Below are positions 16,484 through 24,535 of a DNA stretch of 64,000 nt, piece by piece; the first letter of the stretch is position 1; every line of letters starts with the position of its first letter. The position numbers were made by a program, and so were the translations under genes. The notes beneath the pieces are model-generated. The model ran no database searches. It saw only the letters and a list, made by a program, of their open reading frames with translations, and was not told the DNA's origin. Origin of the DNA: Streptomyces spirodelae (GTDB taxonomy: Bacteria; Actinomycetota; Actinomycetes; Streptomycetales; Streptomycetaceae); the NCBI RefSeq assembly GCF_017676385.1, contig NZ_JAFFZN010000029.1, positions 40,013 through 104,012 of the forward strand. The letters run 5' to 3'.

Positions 16484-16923
16484 CGCAAATATTTTGCACG
16501 TACCAGTCAGTTCTCGGTAATGCACGGGGAGATGGGTGCGGGTACGCAGATGTGGGCGCAACCCGCGCAGCTCTCCCAACTCACGCAGCCCGCCCAACCC
16601 ACGCAGCCGCCCCAAGCCGGGACGTATCACCGGCCCCTCCCCCGGCTCCGTGATCTTCCCGATGGTACGGACGGCGAGGGACGAGTGCGGAGTCAGGCGG
16701 GACGAGTGCGGAGTCAGGCGGCGGAAGTAGTCGTTCTGAGCACCCGTCTGCCGCCGCGTGCCGCCCCGCGCGCGGGCGCCGAGGGGCGCACGCGGGGGGC
16801 GTGGAAGACAACCCAGCGCACCCCCTGGACTCAGGGGAGGATACGCAGTTCCCTGGCATACGGGGCACGGGCACCACTCGGGGGACCAAATCGCTGGACG
16901 GATCTTCGGATTGGGGCGTTGCG
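16484..16923. promoter_or_regulatory. Divergent gap SprT-like gene / methyltransferase gene
   Basis: No convincing gene. Next to the SprT-like start, at 16485-16497, is the AT-rich inverted repeat gcaaa-tat-tttgc, a possible operator. Further right are imperfect 18-nt repeats (acgcagcccgcccaac type, about 16565-16615), the 21-nt tandem repeat described separately, and then GC-rich sequence with no clear promoter. Confidence 0.4.
16678..16719. repeat. 21-nt tandem duplication
   Basis: Two exact adjacent copies of a 21-nt unit beginning gggacgagtgcgg and ending agtcaggc, in the non-coding gap between two divergent genes. Probably a slippage product; it could also alter promoter spacing. Confidence 0.85.
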
Positions 16924-17799
16924 ATGACACCCACGCTCGTACACCACCAGCACCCGACCCGCCTTCCCGGCGCCGACAGCGCGGCGCGGGTGCGGGACTG
17001 GGCCGAGATCCAGGAACGGATGCTGGTTCCGCTCTACGAGGCGGTGTACGAACGGATGGAGACCGGGCCGGGGAGCCGGGTGCTCGGCCTCGGCTGCGGT
17101 ACGGGCCTCGCGCTGCTGCTGGCCGCCGACCGCGGCGCGGGCGTACACGGCGCGGACACCGACACCGCCCGCCTCGAACTCGCCGGGCAGCGGCTGCTCG
17201 GCCCTGCTGGAGCCGGCCAGGACGGACCCACGGGAGCCGGCCAGGACGGACCCGCAGACGACAGCCAGGACGGCCCCGGCAGCCCGGACCGGGAAGCGCG
17301 ACTCACCTACGGCACGGCACTGGAGGCGGTCGCCGCCGGGGCGCGGCCGACGCTGGTGACCGCGTTCGGCACGCTCCCAGGGCAGGAGGAGCTCGTACGG
17401 CTGCGGGAGAAGCTGGGCCGGGGTGTCGCTGTCGTGCTGGCCGGGTGGGGGCCGATGGAGCGGTGCGCGGTGGCGCCCGCGCTGCGGGTCGCGGCCCGGC
17501 TGGCCGAGCCCGCCGAGGCGGGCCCCGACTGGTGCGGCCGGGACGACCTGGAGGAGCTGGCGGCGGGCGGTGGGCTGCGGCTCGAGGGGTCGGGGCGGGT
17601 CGCCTGCCCGTTCGGCTACGCGGACATGGCCGCTGCGGTGCGCGGGCTGCTGTCGACCGGGCTGTACGACAGCGCGGTGCGCGCCACCGACGAGGAGCAG
17701 GTGCTCAAGGAGCTGGTGGAGGCGCTCCACCCGCATCTGCGCGCGGACGGCACCGTGTGGATGCCGAACCTGTTCCGGTACGTCGTCGCCCGTACGTGA
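16924..17799 (+). CDS. SAM-dependent methyltransferase-like protein
   Basis: 291 aa. The GSRVLGLGCGTGLALLLAADRG stretch at about 44-64 is motif I of class I SAM-binding proteins and GADTDTARLELAGQRLL follows as motif II. Between strands there is a repeat insert (two copies of GAGQDGP plus a diverged SQDGP) at about 97-118. Downstream it reads AFGTLPGQEELVRL rather than a normal catalytic motif IV, so methyl transfer is not assured. MTPTLVHHQH was chosen as start because the upstream in-frame extension is low-quality. No substrate can be named. Confidence 0.75.
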   Translation: MTPTLVHHQHPTRLPGADSAARVRDWAEIQERMLVPLYEAVYERMETGPGSRVLGLGCGTGLALLLAADRGAGVHGADTDTARLELAGQRLLGPAGAGQDGPTGAGQDGPADDSQDGPGSPDREARLTYGTALEAVAAGARPTLVTAFGTLPGQEELVRLREKLGRGVAVVLAGWGPMERCAVAPALRVAARLAEPAEAGPDWCGRDDLEELAAGGGLRLEGSGRVACPFGYADMAAAVRGLLSTGLYDSAVRATDEEQVLKELVEALHPHLRADGTVWMPNLFRYVVART

Positions 17800-17844
17800 C
17801 CCGCCGCCCCAGCCGTACGGCGCCGCCGCCCCGTCCGACACGCG

Positions 17845-18399
17845 TCAGTCCAGGCCCGGCCACTCCTCAACGGTCAGCGCGAAGCGCTCGTGGTCGCGCC
17901 AGGCGTCGTTGATGAACAGCATCCGGGGCGAGAAACCCTCGTGGCGGAATCCGAGCCGCTTGGCCATGGCCAGGGAACGCTCGTTCTCCGGCTGGACGTT
18001 GATCTCCAGCCGGTGCAGCCCCAGGCCGTCGGGCCCCGGCTGGAAGCAGCGGTCGACGACCAGCCGCAGCCCTTCGGTCATCCGCCCGGTTCCGGCGTAG
18101 GGCACGTAACTGTCGTACCCCAGGGCGCCGTTGCGGAAGCGGGCCCGCACGATGTTGGCCACGTTCACCCGCCCGACCAGGCCCTCGTCCGCGCGGTCGA
18201 GGATGAGGAAGGTGCGCAGCGCGGGCCCCTGGCGGCGCAGCAGATCCGGGAAGCCGTCCGGCTCGACGGGGTTCCACGGGCGGAGATGGTCTGCCGAGCG
18301 GACGACCGCCTCGCTGTAGAGCTGCTCGTCGGCGGGCCGCGGAGGGCGGATGTATACGCGCATGAACGACATCATCCGCCTCTGCCGCGGCACGCTCAC
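17845..18399 (-). CDS. GNAT-family N-acetyltransferase
   Basis: 184 aa, related to RimJ/RimL-type protein acetyltransferases: RVYIRPPRPADEQLYSEAVV at the start, GRVNVANIVRARFRNGALGY (beta strands lining the acetyl-CoA pocket), then LHRLEINVQPENERSLAMAK and RLGFRHEGFSPRML, the classic C-terminal motif. The GTG at 18399 overlaps the ffh stop (GTGA), which would couple it to ffh; ATGs at 18375, 18372 and 18363 are alternatives and the conserved domain starts at the last. Substrate unknown. Confidence 0.88.
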   Translation of the reverse strand: MSVPRQRRMMSFMRVYIRPPRPADEQLYSEAVVRSADHLRPWNPVEPDGFPDLLRRQGPALRTFLILDRADEGLVGRVNVANIVRARFRNGALGYDSYVPYAGTGRMTEGLRLVVDRCFQPGPDGLGLHRLEINVQPENERSLAMAKRLGFRHEGFSPRMLFINDAWRDHERFALTVEEWPGLD

Positions 18400-19955
18400 T
18401 TCGGGGGCAGGATGTCCTTGAACTCCTGGGGGAGTTCGAAGTTGCCCGGGTCCTGGCCGGGGCCCGGGATGCCGAAGGCCCCGCCCTCGCCGCCCTGTTC
18501 CCGGCGCGCGGCCGCCGCCTGCTCCTCCTGCTTGCGCTTCATCGGGTTGCCCGACTGGCGCTTGCCCTTGGCCTTCTTCTGCTTGCCCTTCTTCTTGCCG
18601 CCGCCCCCGCCGGGCATACCCGGCATGCCCGGCATCCCGGGCATGCCGCCGCCCTGGGCCATCCGGGACATCATCTTGCGGGCGTCGAAGAAGCGCTCCA
18701 CCAGGCTCTTGACCGCGCTGACGTCAACCCCAGAGCCGCGGGCGATACGGGCACGCCGCGAGCCGTTGATGATCGTCGGCTCCGCGCGCTCCGCGGGGGT
18801 CATCGACTTGATGATGGCGGCGGTGCGGTCGACCTCGCGCTCGTCCAGGTTGTTGATCTGGTCCTTCATCTGGCCCATGCCGGGCATCATGCCGAGCAGC
18901 TTGGAGAGCGAGCCCATCTTGCGGACCTGCTCCATCTGGGCCAGGAAGTCGTCGAGCGTGAACTCCTTGGGCCCCTTCGCCAGCTTGGCGGCCATCTTCT
19001 CGGCCTCTTGCTGGCTGAAGGTCTGCTCCGCCTTCTCGATCAGCGTGAGCATGTCGCCCATACCGAGGATGCGCGAGGCCATCCGGTCGGGGTGGAAGGC
19101 GTCGAAGTCGTCCAGCTTCTCGCCGTTGGAGGCGAACATGATCTGCTTGCCGGTGACCTGCGCGACCGAGAGCGCCGCACCGCCGCGCGCGTCGCCGTCG
19201 AGCTTGGAGAGGACGACGCCGTCGAAGCCGACGCCCTCCTGGAATGCCTCGGCGGTGGTGACGGCGTCCTGACCGATCATGGCGTCGACGACGAAGAGGA
19301 CCTCGTCCGGGTTGACCGCGTCGCGGATGTCGGCGGCCTGCTGCATCAACTCCTGGTCGATACCGAGGCGTCCCGCGGTGTCGACGATGACCACGTCGTG
19401 CTGCTTGTCACGCGCGTAGGTGATCGAGTCCTTGGCGACCTGGACCGGATCTCCGACCCCGTTGCCCGGCTCCGGCGCGAAGACGGCGACGCCCGCGCGC
19501 TCGGCGACGACCTGGAGCTGGTTGACCGCGTTCGGGCGCTGGAGGTCGGCTGCGACGAGCATCGGGGTGTGCCCCTGCTGCTGCAGCCAGCGGCCCAGCT
19601 TGCCCGCCAGGGTCGTCTTGCCCGCGCCCTGGAGACCGGCGAGCATGATGACGGTCGGCGGGTTCTTGGCGAACCTCAGGCGCCGCGTCTCGCCGCCGAG
19701 GATGCCGATCAGTTCCTCGTTGACGATCTTGATGACCTGCTGGGCGGGGTTCAGCGCCTGGGAGACCTCGGCCCCCAGCGCGCGCTCCTTGACCTGCTTG
19801 ATGAAGGCGCGCACCACAGGGAGCGCGACGTCCGCCTCGAGCAGGGCGATACGGATCTCGCGCGCGGTGGCGTCGATGTCCGCCTCGCTGAGGCGCCCTT
19901 TGCCCCGGAGGTTCTTGAACGTCGCACTCAGGCGGTCGGAAAGGGTATCGAACAC
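18396..19955 (-). CDS. ffh: Signal recognition particle GTPase Ffh
   Basis: Binds 4.5S RNA and hydrophobic signal sequences and docks with FtsY. 519 aa: N domain 1-85, G domain with P-loop GLQGAGKTT (107-115), VDTAGRLGIDQEL, and SKLDGDARGGAAL; the methionine-rich M domain (about 325-450: MGSLSKLLGMMPGMGQM, GSRRARIARGSG) binds RNA and signal peptide. The C terminus contains four MPG repeats and a Lys-rich stretch. The start GTG 19955 opens the conserved VFDTLSDRL; 12 upstream codons are not conserved. Confidence 0.97.
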   Translation of the reverse strand: MFDTLSDRLSATFKNLRGKGRLSEADIDATAREIRIALLEADVALPVVRAFIKQVKERALGAEVSQALNPAQQVIKIVNEELIGILGGETRRLRFAKNPPTVIMLAGLQGAGKTTLAGKLGRWLQQQGHTPMLVAADLQRPNAVNQLQVVAERAGVAVFAPEPGNGVGDPVQVAKDSITYARDKQHDVVIVDTAGRLGIDQELMQQAADIRDAVNPDEVLFVVDAMIGQDAVTTAEAFQEGVGFDGVVLSKLDGDARGGAALSVAQVTGKQIMFASNGEKLDDFDAFHPDRMASRILGMGDMLTLIEKAEQTFSQQEAEKMAAKLAKGPKEFTLDDFLAQMEQVRKMGSLSKLLGMMPGMGQMKDQINNLDEREVDRTAAIIKSMTPAERAEPTIINGSRRARIARGSGVDVSAVKSLVERFFDARKMMSRMAQGGGMPGMPGMPGMPGGGGGKKKGKQKKAKGKRQSGNPMKRKQEEQAAAARREQGGEGGAFGIPGPGQDPGNFELPQEFKDILPPK

Positions 19956-20082
19956 AGCGCTCGTCGGTCCTCGGGTCGGTGGCGGAGTCAATCTCTGCCA
20001 AGGGTAGCCGCCTCACGGGCCGCGCCATCCCGCCTGTCCCGATCCGGGACGGCACCCGGCCCGGCCCTGGCCCCGCAGGGGC

Positions 20083-22650
20083 TCAGCGCAGCTCGGTCTC
20101 GACGTGCTGTGCGAGGCGCGCCGCCGCCAGGTCGGTCAGGGGCGCCCCGGCGGCGTCCGTCACATAGAAGGCGTCGACGGCGTTGGCTCCCAGGGTGCTC
20201 ACATGGGCGCTGCTGACCCGCACACCGGCCTCCTCCAGGGCCCGGCCGATGCGGTACAGCAGTCCGGGGGCGTCCTGGGCCCGCACCTCGATGACGGTGG
20301 CCGCGGCGGAGTCGCCCGGGGCGACGGTGGCCCGTGGCGGCGGTGGCTTCACCCCGGTGCGGCGCGGCCGGTAGGCGGCCTCCCGTTCGGCCAGCCGGGA
20401 GGCGAGGCCCAGGGAGCCGTCGAGGGCCCGGACGACGTCCTCGCGCAGCCTCGCCGCCTGCGGGAGCGACCCGTACTGCGCCGCCACCCGCCAGGTGAGC
20501 AGCAGCACGCGCGGGGTCTCGCCGTCCACCTCACCGGGCAGCTGGGCCAGTCGCAGATCAGCGGCCCGGACGGTCAGCTTGTGCAGGGCCAGCACTCCGG
20601 CGACTGCCGGGAGCACGCCCGACCGCTCGGGCAGTGCCACGGACAGCTCCACTCCGACCGGCTCGGGCCCGTGCTCACCCTCCCGGCCCGTATCGGCAGG
20701 TCCCGCCTTCTGGGTGCGCAGCGCCAGTACGGGGCCGCCCGTGCGCCACGCCTCCATCGCCAGGCGTTCGCCCTCCGCCGTCAGCTCCTGACCTGCTGCC
20801 TGGTCGTTGGCGGGCTCACCGGCCAGTACCGCTGCCACCCGGGAGACCAGGTCGGATACGAGTGCGGCGCGCCAGGCGGACCAGGCTGCCGGACCGGTGG
20901 CCAGCGCGTCGGCCTCCGTGAGGGCGTGCAGCAGCTCCAGGGTGCCGGGCGAGCCCACGGCGTCGGCGACGGACCGCACGGTGGCGGGGTCGTCCAGGTT
21001 CCGCCGGGTCGCCGTCTCGACGAGCAGCAGGTGATGGCGTACGAGGGTGGCGAGCGTCCGGGTGTCGGCGGCGTCGAACCCGATGCGGGCCGCCAGGTCC
21101 CGGGTGATGGTCTCGCCGGTGACCGAGTGGTCGCCGGGCCAGCCCTTGCCGATGTCGTGCAGCAGCGCGCCGGTCAGCAGCAGGTCGGGCCGGTGCACGC
21201 GGCGGGTGAGCGCTGCGGCCCGTACGGCGGTCTCCACCAGGTGGCGGTCGACGGTGTAGCGGTGCACGGGGTTGCGCTGGGGGCGGCAGCGGACCCGCTC
21301 CCAGTCGGGCAGCAGCCGGGTGATCAGCCCGGCTGCGTCCATCGCCTCCCACACCGGGACGGTCGCCTCGCCGGCGCCGAGCAGGGTGACGAACTCCTCG
21401 CGCGCCTCGGCGGGCCAGGGCACGGGCAGATCCGGCGCGGTACGGGCCAGCTTGCGTACGGCGGGCAGCGCCAGCGGGAGCCCGGCCTGGGCCGCGGCGG
21501 CCGCGGCGCGCAGCGGCAGCACAGGGTCGCGGTCAGGGCGGGCGTGCAGGGCGAGCGCCGCCTCACCCTCGTGCTCGACCACGCCCTCCGCAAGCGGGGT
21601 CCGCTCCTGCGCCGACGCGCCCGGGCGCCCGCCGGAGCGCTTGGCGCCCAGCAGTCCGCGCAGCCGGGCGCCGCGCGGGGAGCCGGTACGGGCCCGCAGC
21701 ACCCGCTCCACCTCGCGCCAGGTCACATCGCCGGCGTAGCTGACGGCCCCGGCGGCCTCGTAGACGCGGCGCAGGAGGGCGTCGGAGTCCAGCAGGCCGA
21801 GCGCCGCCGCGACCTGGTCCTGGTCCTGGAGAGCGAGCCGGTCGGTGGCGCGGCCGGTGGTCAGATGGAGCGCGTCGCGGACGTCGAGGAGGGTGTCCCG
21901 GGCCTGGGCGAGGCCCTCGCGGGGGGCGTCGGCGAGCCAGGACGCGGCCACGGCGCGCAGCGCGGTGAGGTCCCGCAGCCCGCCGCGCGCCTCTTTGAGG
22001 TCGGGCTCCAGCAGGAAGCGCAACTCGCCGTGCCGCCGAGCCCGTTCGGCGGCGTACTCGCGCAGTTCGGGCAGCCGCGAGCGGGCTTCGGCGCGCCAGC
22101 GGGCGAGCGCGGCGGTGCGCAGCTCGGCCGTGAGGTCCTCGTCCCCGGCCACGTGGCGGGCCTCCAGCAGGCCGAGCTGCACCTTGAGGTCGTCCGCAGC
22201 GGCGGTGCGTGCCTCGGCCAGGGTGCGTACGGAGTGGTCGAGCGCCAGCCCGAGGTCCCAGACCGGGTACCAGAGGCGGTCGGCGAGAGCGGAGAGGGCG
22301 GCGGCGTCGGTGCTCCCGTCGTGCAGCAGAAGCAGGTCGAGGTCGCTGCGCGGGGAGAGCTCGCCGTGCCCGTAGCCGCCGACGGCCACCAGCGCGGTGC
22401 CAGGCGGCGCGGCGGCGAAGAGCCTGGCCAGCCACCGGTCGGTCAGCCCGGCCAGGGCGCGGCGGCGGTCGGGCCCGGACAGCTCGGTGTCCCGCAGCAG
22501 ACGTACCCGGGCCGCCGCGTACCCCTCGCCCGTGCGGTCCGGGCCGCGGCCCGGGCCGCCCCCCGCAGGCGCTTCCGCACCCGGGCCGTGCTCCCCCGGG
22601 GGCACCTCGTCAGGTGCCCCCGCCGTCCGTGCCGCCGCCGCGTCCCTCAC
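20083..22650 (-). CDS. glnD: [Protein-PII] nucleotidyltransferase GlnD
   Basis: Modifies PII according to nitrogen status; in actinomycetes it adenylylates rather than uridylylates. 855 aa: nucleotidyltransferase motif GGYGHGELSPRSDLDLLLL (about 90-109), an HD domain (GALLHDIGKGWPGDHSVTG, about 490-508) for demodification, and two C-terminal ACT domains (GVLPAVAGVLALHKLTV; APGLLYRIGRALEEAGVRV). GTG 22650 overlaps the glnB stop (GTGA). The first 45 residues and the 345-360 region are low complexity. Confidence 0.97.
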   Translation of the reverse strand: MRDAAAARTAGAPDEVPPGEHGPGAEAPAGGGPGRGPDRTGEGYAAARVRLLRDTELSGPDRRRALAGLTDRWLARLFAAAPPGTALVAVGGYGHGELSPRSDLDLLLLHDGSTDAAALSALADRLWYPVWDLGLALDHSVRTLAEARTAAADDLKVQLGLLEARHVAGDEDLTAELRTAALARWRAEARSRLPELREYAAERARRHGELRFLLEPDLKEARGGLRDLTALRAVAASWLADAPREGLAQARDTLLDVRDALHLTTGRATDRLALQDQDQVAAALGLLDSDALLRRVYEAAGAVSYAGDVTWREVERVLRARTGSPRGARLRGLLGAKRSGGRPGASAQERTPLAEGVVEHEGEAALALHARPDRDPVLPLRAAAAAAQAGLPLALPAVRKLARTAPDLPVPWPAEAREEFVTLLGAGEATVPVWEAMDAAGLITRLLPDWERVRCRPQRNPVHRYTVDRHLVETAVRAAALTRRVHRPDLLLTGALLHDIGKGWPGDHSVTGETITRDLAARIGFDAADTRTLATLVRHHLLLVETATRRNLDDPATVRSVADAVGSPGTLELLHALTEADALATGPAAWSAWRAALVSDLVSRVAAVLAGEPANDQAAGQELTAEGERLAMEAWRTGGPVLALRTQKAGPADTGREGEHGPEPVGVELSVALPERSGVLPAVAGVLALHKLTVRAADLRLAQLPGEVDGETPRVLLLTWRVAAQYGSLPQAARLREDVVRALDGSLGLASRLAEREAAYRPRRTGVKPPPPRATVAPGDSAAATVIEVRAQDAPGLLYRIGRALEEAGVRVSSAHVSTLGANAVDAFYVTDAAGAPLTDLAAARLAQHVETELR

Positions 22651-22985
22651 AGCGCGTCCGGTCCCCGCTCACCCGTCCGTACCCGGACGGCCGTCTCGAC
22701 GGGCACCATCCACACCTTCCCGTCGCCGATCTTGCCGGTGCGTGCGGCCTTGACCACGATCTCCAGGAGCTGTTCGGCGTCCTCGTCCTCGGCGAGCACC
22801 TCGATGCGCACCTTGGGGACGAGGTCGACGGTGTACTCGGCACCCCGGTAGACCTCGGTGTGACCGCGCTGCCGCCCGTAGCCGCTGGCCTCGGTGACGG
22901 TGAGGCCCTGGACTCCGAAGGCCCGCAGCGCCTCCTTCACCTCGTCGAGCTGGTACGGCTTGATCACGGCGGTGATGAGCTTCAT
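22647..22985 (-). CDS. glnB: PII nitrogen-regulatory protein
   Basis: 112-aa trimeric signal protein that reads 2-oxoglutarate and ATP/ADP and controls AmtB. The T-loop has Tyr51 in YRGAEYTVDLVPK, the residue adenylylated in Streptomyces GlnK; RTGKIGDGKVWMVPVE is the C-loop signature. Its ATG overlaps the amtB stop (ATGA) and its stop overlaps glnD. Equivalent to the gene called glnK in S. coelicolor. Confidence 0.97.
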   Translation of the reverse strand: MKLITAVIKPYQLDEVKEALRAFGVQGLTVTEASGYGRQRGHTEVYRGAEYTVDLVPKVRIEVLAEDEDAEQLLEIVVKAARTGKIGDGKVWMVPVETAVRVRTGERGPDAL

Positions 22986-24292
22986 GCGTCCACCTTGCTG
23001 TCGTGGCTGTCGTGACGGGCGGTGTTCGCGGCCACGCTCTCACCGGCCGCGGTTCCGGAACCCGGCAGCCCGCCCCGGTCGCGGACCGAGGAGCCGCCGA
23101 CGGCGCTGAAGTCGTACGCGGTCTCCGCGTGGAATGCCTGGTCGACGCCGGCCGCCTCGTCGTCCGGGTCGGCGCGGAAGCCGATGGTGGCCTGTACCAG
23201 TTTGGCCAGCAGCCAGGAGACCGCGAAGGAGAACGCCATCACCGAGAAGGCGCCGAGCGCCTGCTTGCCGAACTGGGTCAGGCCGCCGGCGCCGTCCACG
23301 GCCAGGAAGCCGACCAGCAGGGTGCCGATGACGCCGCCGACCAGGTGCACACCGACCACGTCCAGCGAGTCGTCGAACCCGAGCTTGTACTTGAGGCTGA
23401 CCGCCCAGGAGCAGGCGGCGCCGGCCACGACGCCGATCAGCAGCGCGCCCATGGCGTTGACCGCGGCACCGGAGGGGGTGATCGCCACCAGCCCGGCGAC
23501 CGCGCCCGAGGCGGCGCCCAGCGTGGTGAACGCGCCGTGCTTGATCCGCTCGTAGATCAGCCAGCCCAGCATGGCGGCGCCGGTGGCGAGCTGGGTGTTG
23601 AGCGCCATGGTGGCGGCGGTGCCGTCGGCCGCGAGCGCGGAGCCGGCGTTGAAGCCGAACCAGCCGAACCACAGCAGCGCGGTGCCGAGCATGACCAGCG
23701 GCAGGCTGTGCGGACGCATCGGGTCCTTCTTGAAGCCGATGCGCTTGCCGACCACCAGCACCGCGGCCAGCGCCCCGATACCGGCGTTGATGTGGACGGC
23801 GGTACCGCCCGCGAAGTCGATGACCCCCAGGTCGAAGAGCCAGCCGCCCTCGGCCCACACCCAGTGCGCGACGGGGAAGTAGACGACCGACACCCAGAGG
23901 GTGAGGAAGACCGCCCAGGCGCTGAACTTGACGCGGTCGGCGAGGGCGCCGCTCATCAGCGCCGGGGTGATGATCGCGAACATCATCTGGAAGAGGACGA
24001 AGGCGAAGACGGGAATGCCGCCCTTCCCGGTGAGGGAGTCGGGCGAGATGCCTTTCAGACCGATGAAGTCCAGATTTCCGATGACACCGCCGGTGTCAGG
24101 GCCGAAGGCCAGCGAGTATCCGTAGAGCACCCACAGCACACTGACGATCGCCAGCGAGATGAAGGACATCATCAGCATGTTCAGAGCGCTCTTGACCCGG
24201 ACCATGCCGCCGTAGAAGAAGGCGAGGCCAGGCGTCATCACCATCACCAGAAACGCGCTGACCAGGACGAAGGTGGTATCCGCGCCGTTCAA
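22982..24292 (-). CDS. amtB: Ammonium transporter AmtB
   Basis: 436-aa Amt/Mep channel. Eleven hydrophobic segments; signature AGGTAVHINAGIGALAAVLV with the pore histidine region, LWFGWFGFNAGSALAADG, and GVHLVGGVIGTLLVG with the second conserved His. The cytoplasmic tail after about 400 is hydrophilic. First gene of amtB-glnB-glnD, each overlapping the next by 4 bases; a candidate GlnR box lies about 107 bases upstream of the ATG. Confidence 0.98.
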   Translation of the reverse strand: MNGADTTFVLVSAFLVMVMTPGLAFFYGGMVRVKSALNMLMMSFISLAIVSVLWVLYGYSLAFGPDTGGVIGNLDFIGLKGISPDSLTGKGGIPVFAFVLFQMMFAIITPALMSGALADRVKFSAWAVFLTLWVSVVYFPVAHWVWAEGGWLFDLGVIDFAGGTAVHINAGIGALAAVLVVGKRIGFKKDPMRPHSLPLVMLGTALLWFGWFGFNAGSALAADGTAATMALNTQLATGAAMLGWLIYERIKHGAFTTLGAASGAVAGLVAITPSGAAVNAMGALLIGVVAGAACSWAVSLKYKLGFDDSLDVVGVHLVGGVIGTLLVGFLAVDGAGGLTQFGKQALGAFSVMAFSFAVSWLLAKLVQATIGFRADPDDEAAGVDQAFHAETAYDFSAVGGSSVRDRGGLPGSGTAAGESVAANTARHDSHDSKVDA

Positions 24293-24398
24293 TGTGGACG
24301 TCTCCTCGGGGTACGCGACCCTGCGGGCCGGTGCGGCACCTCCCGGCCGGGGCCGGGGAGGCAGGGGGGCGGGTTGCGTGCAAGGTTTCCGAAGCCCG

Positions 24399-24436
24399 GT
24401 TTCGGCCGTCGCCTCCCGGTGTTTCGAAGCCGTGAA
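24399..24436 (-). promoter_or_regulatory. Candidate GlnR operator upstream of amtB
   Basis: Read on the minus strand: TTCAC, 6 nt, GAAAC, 6 nt, AGGCG, 6 nt, GAAAC. The GlnR pattern known from S. coelicolor is gTnAc-n6-GaAAc repeated with 6-nt spacers; both b-sites here are perfect, the first a-site good, the second poor. Position about 107 bases before the amtB start fits nitrogen control of amtB-glnB-glnD. Confidence 0.7.
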
Positions 24437-24535
24437 AACCCGCCCGCCGGTGTTACGAGGAGATGAAGCGTGAGCTGCCCAGCGGCAACGCGCGTACGCT
24501 GCGCCCGCACGTGGCTGCCGAGCGCCTTGGGGGTC

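Noticed and set aside
20104..22851. 915-aa plus-strand open frame
   Set aside because: Lies opposite glnD; GC-rich codon bias produces long antisense frames and its translation is compositionally biased without any family motif.
23003..24466. 487-aa plus-strand open frame opposite amtB
   Set aside because: Composition is charged and repetitive, a shadow of the hydrophobic amtB codons; no ribosome site.
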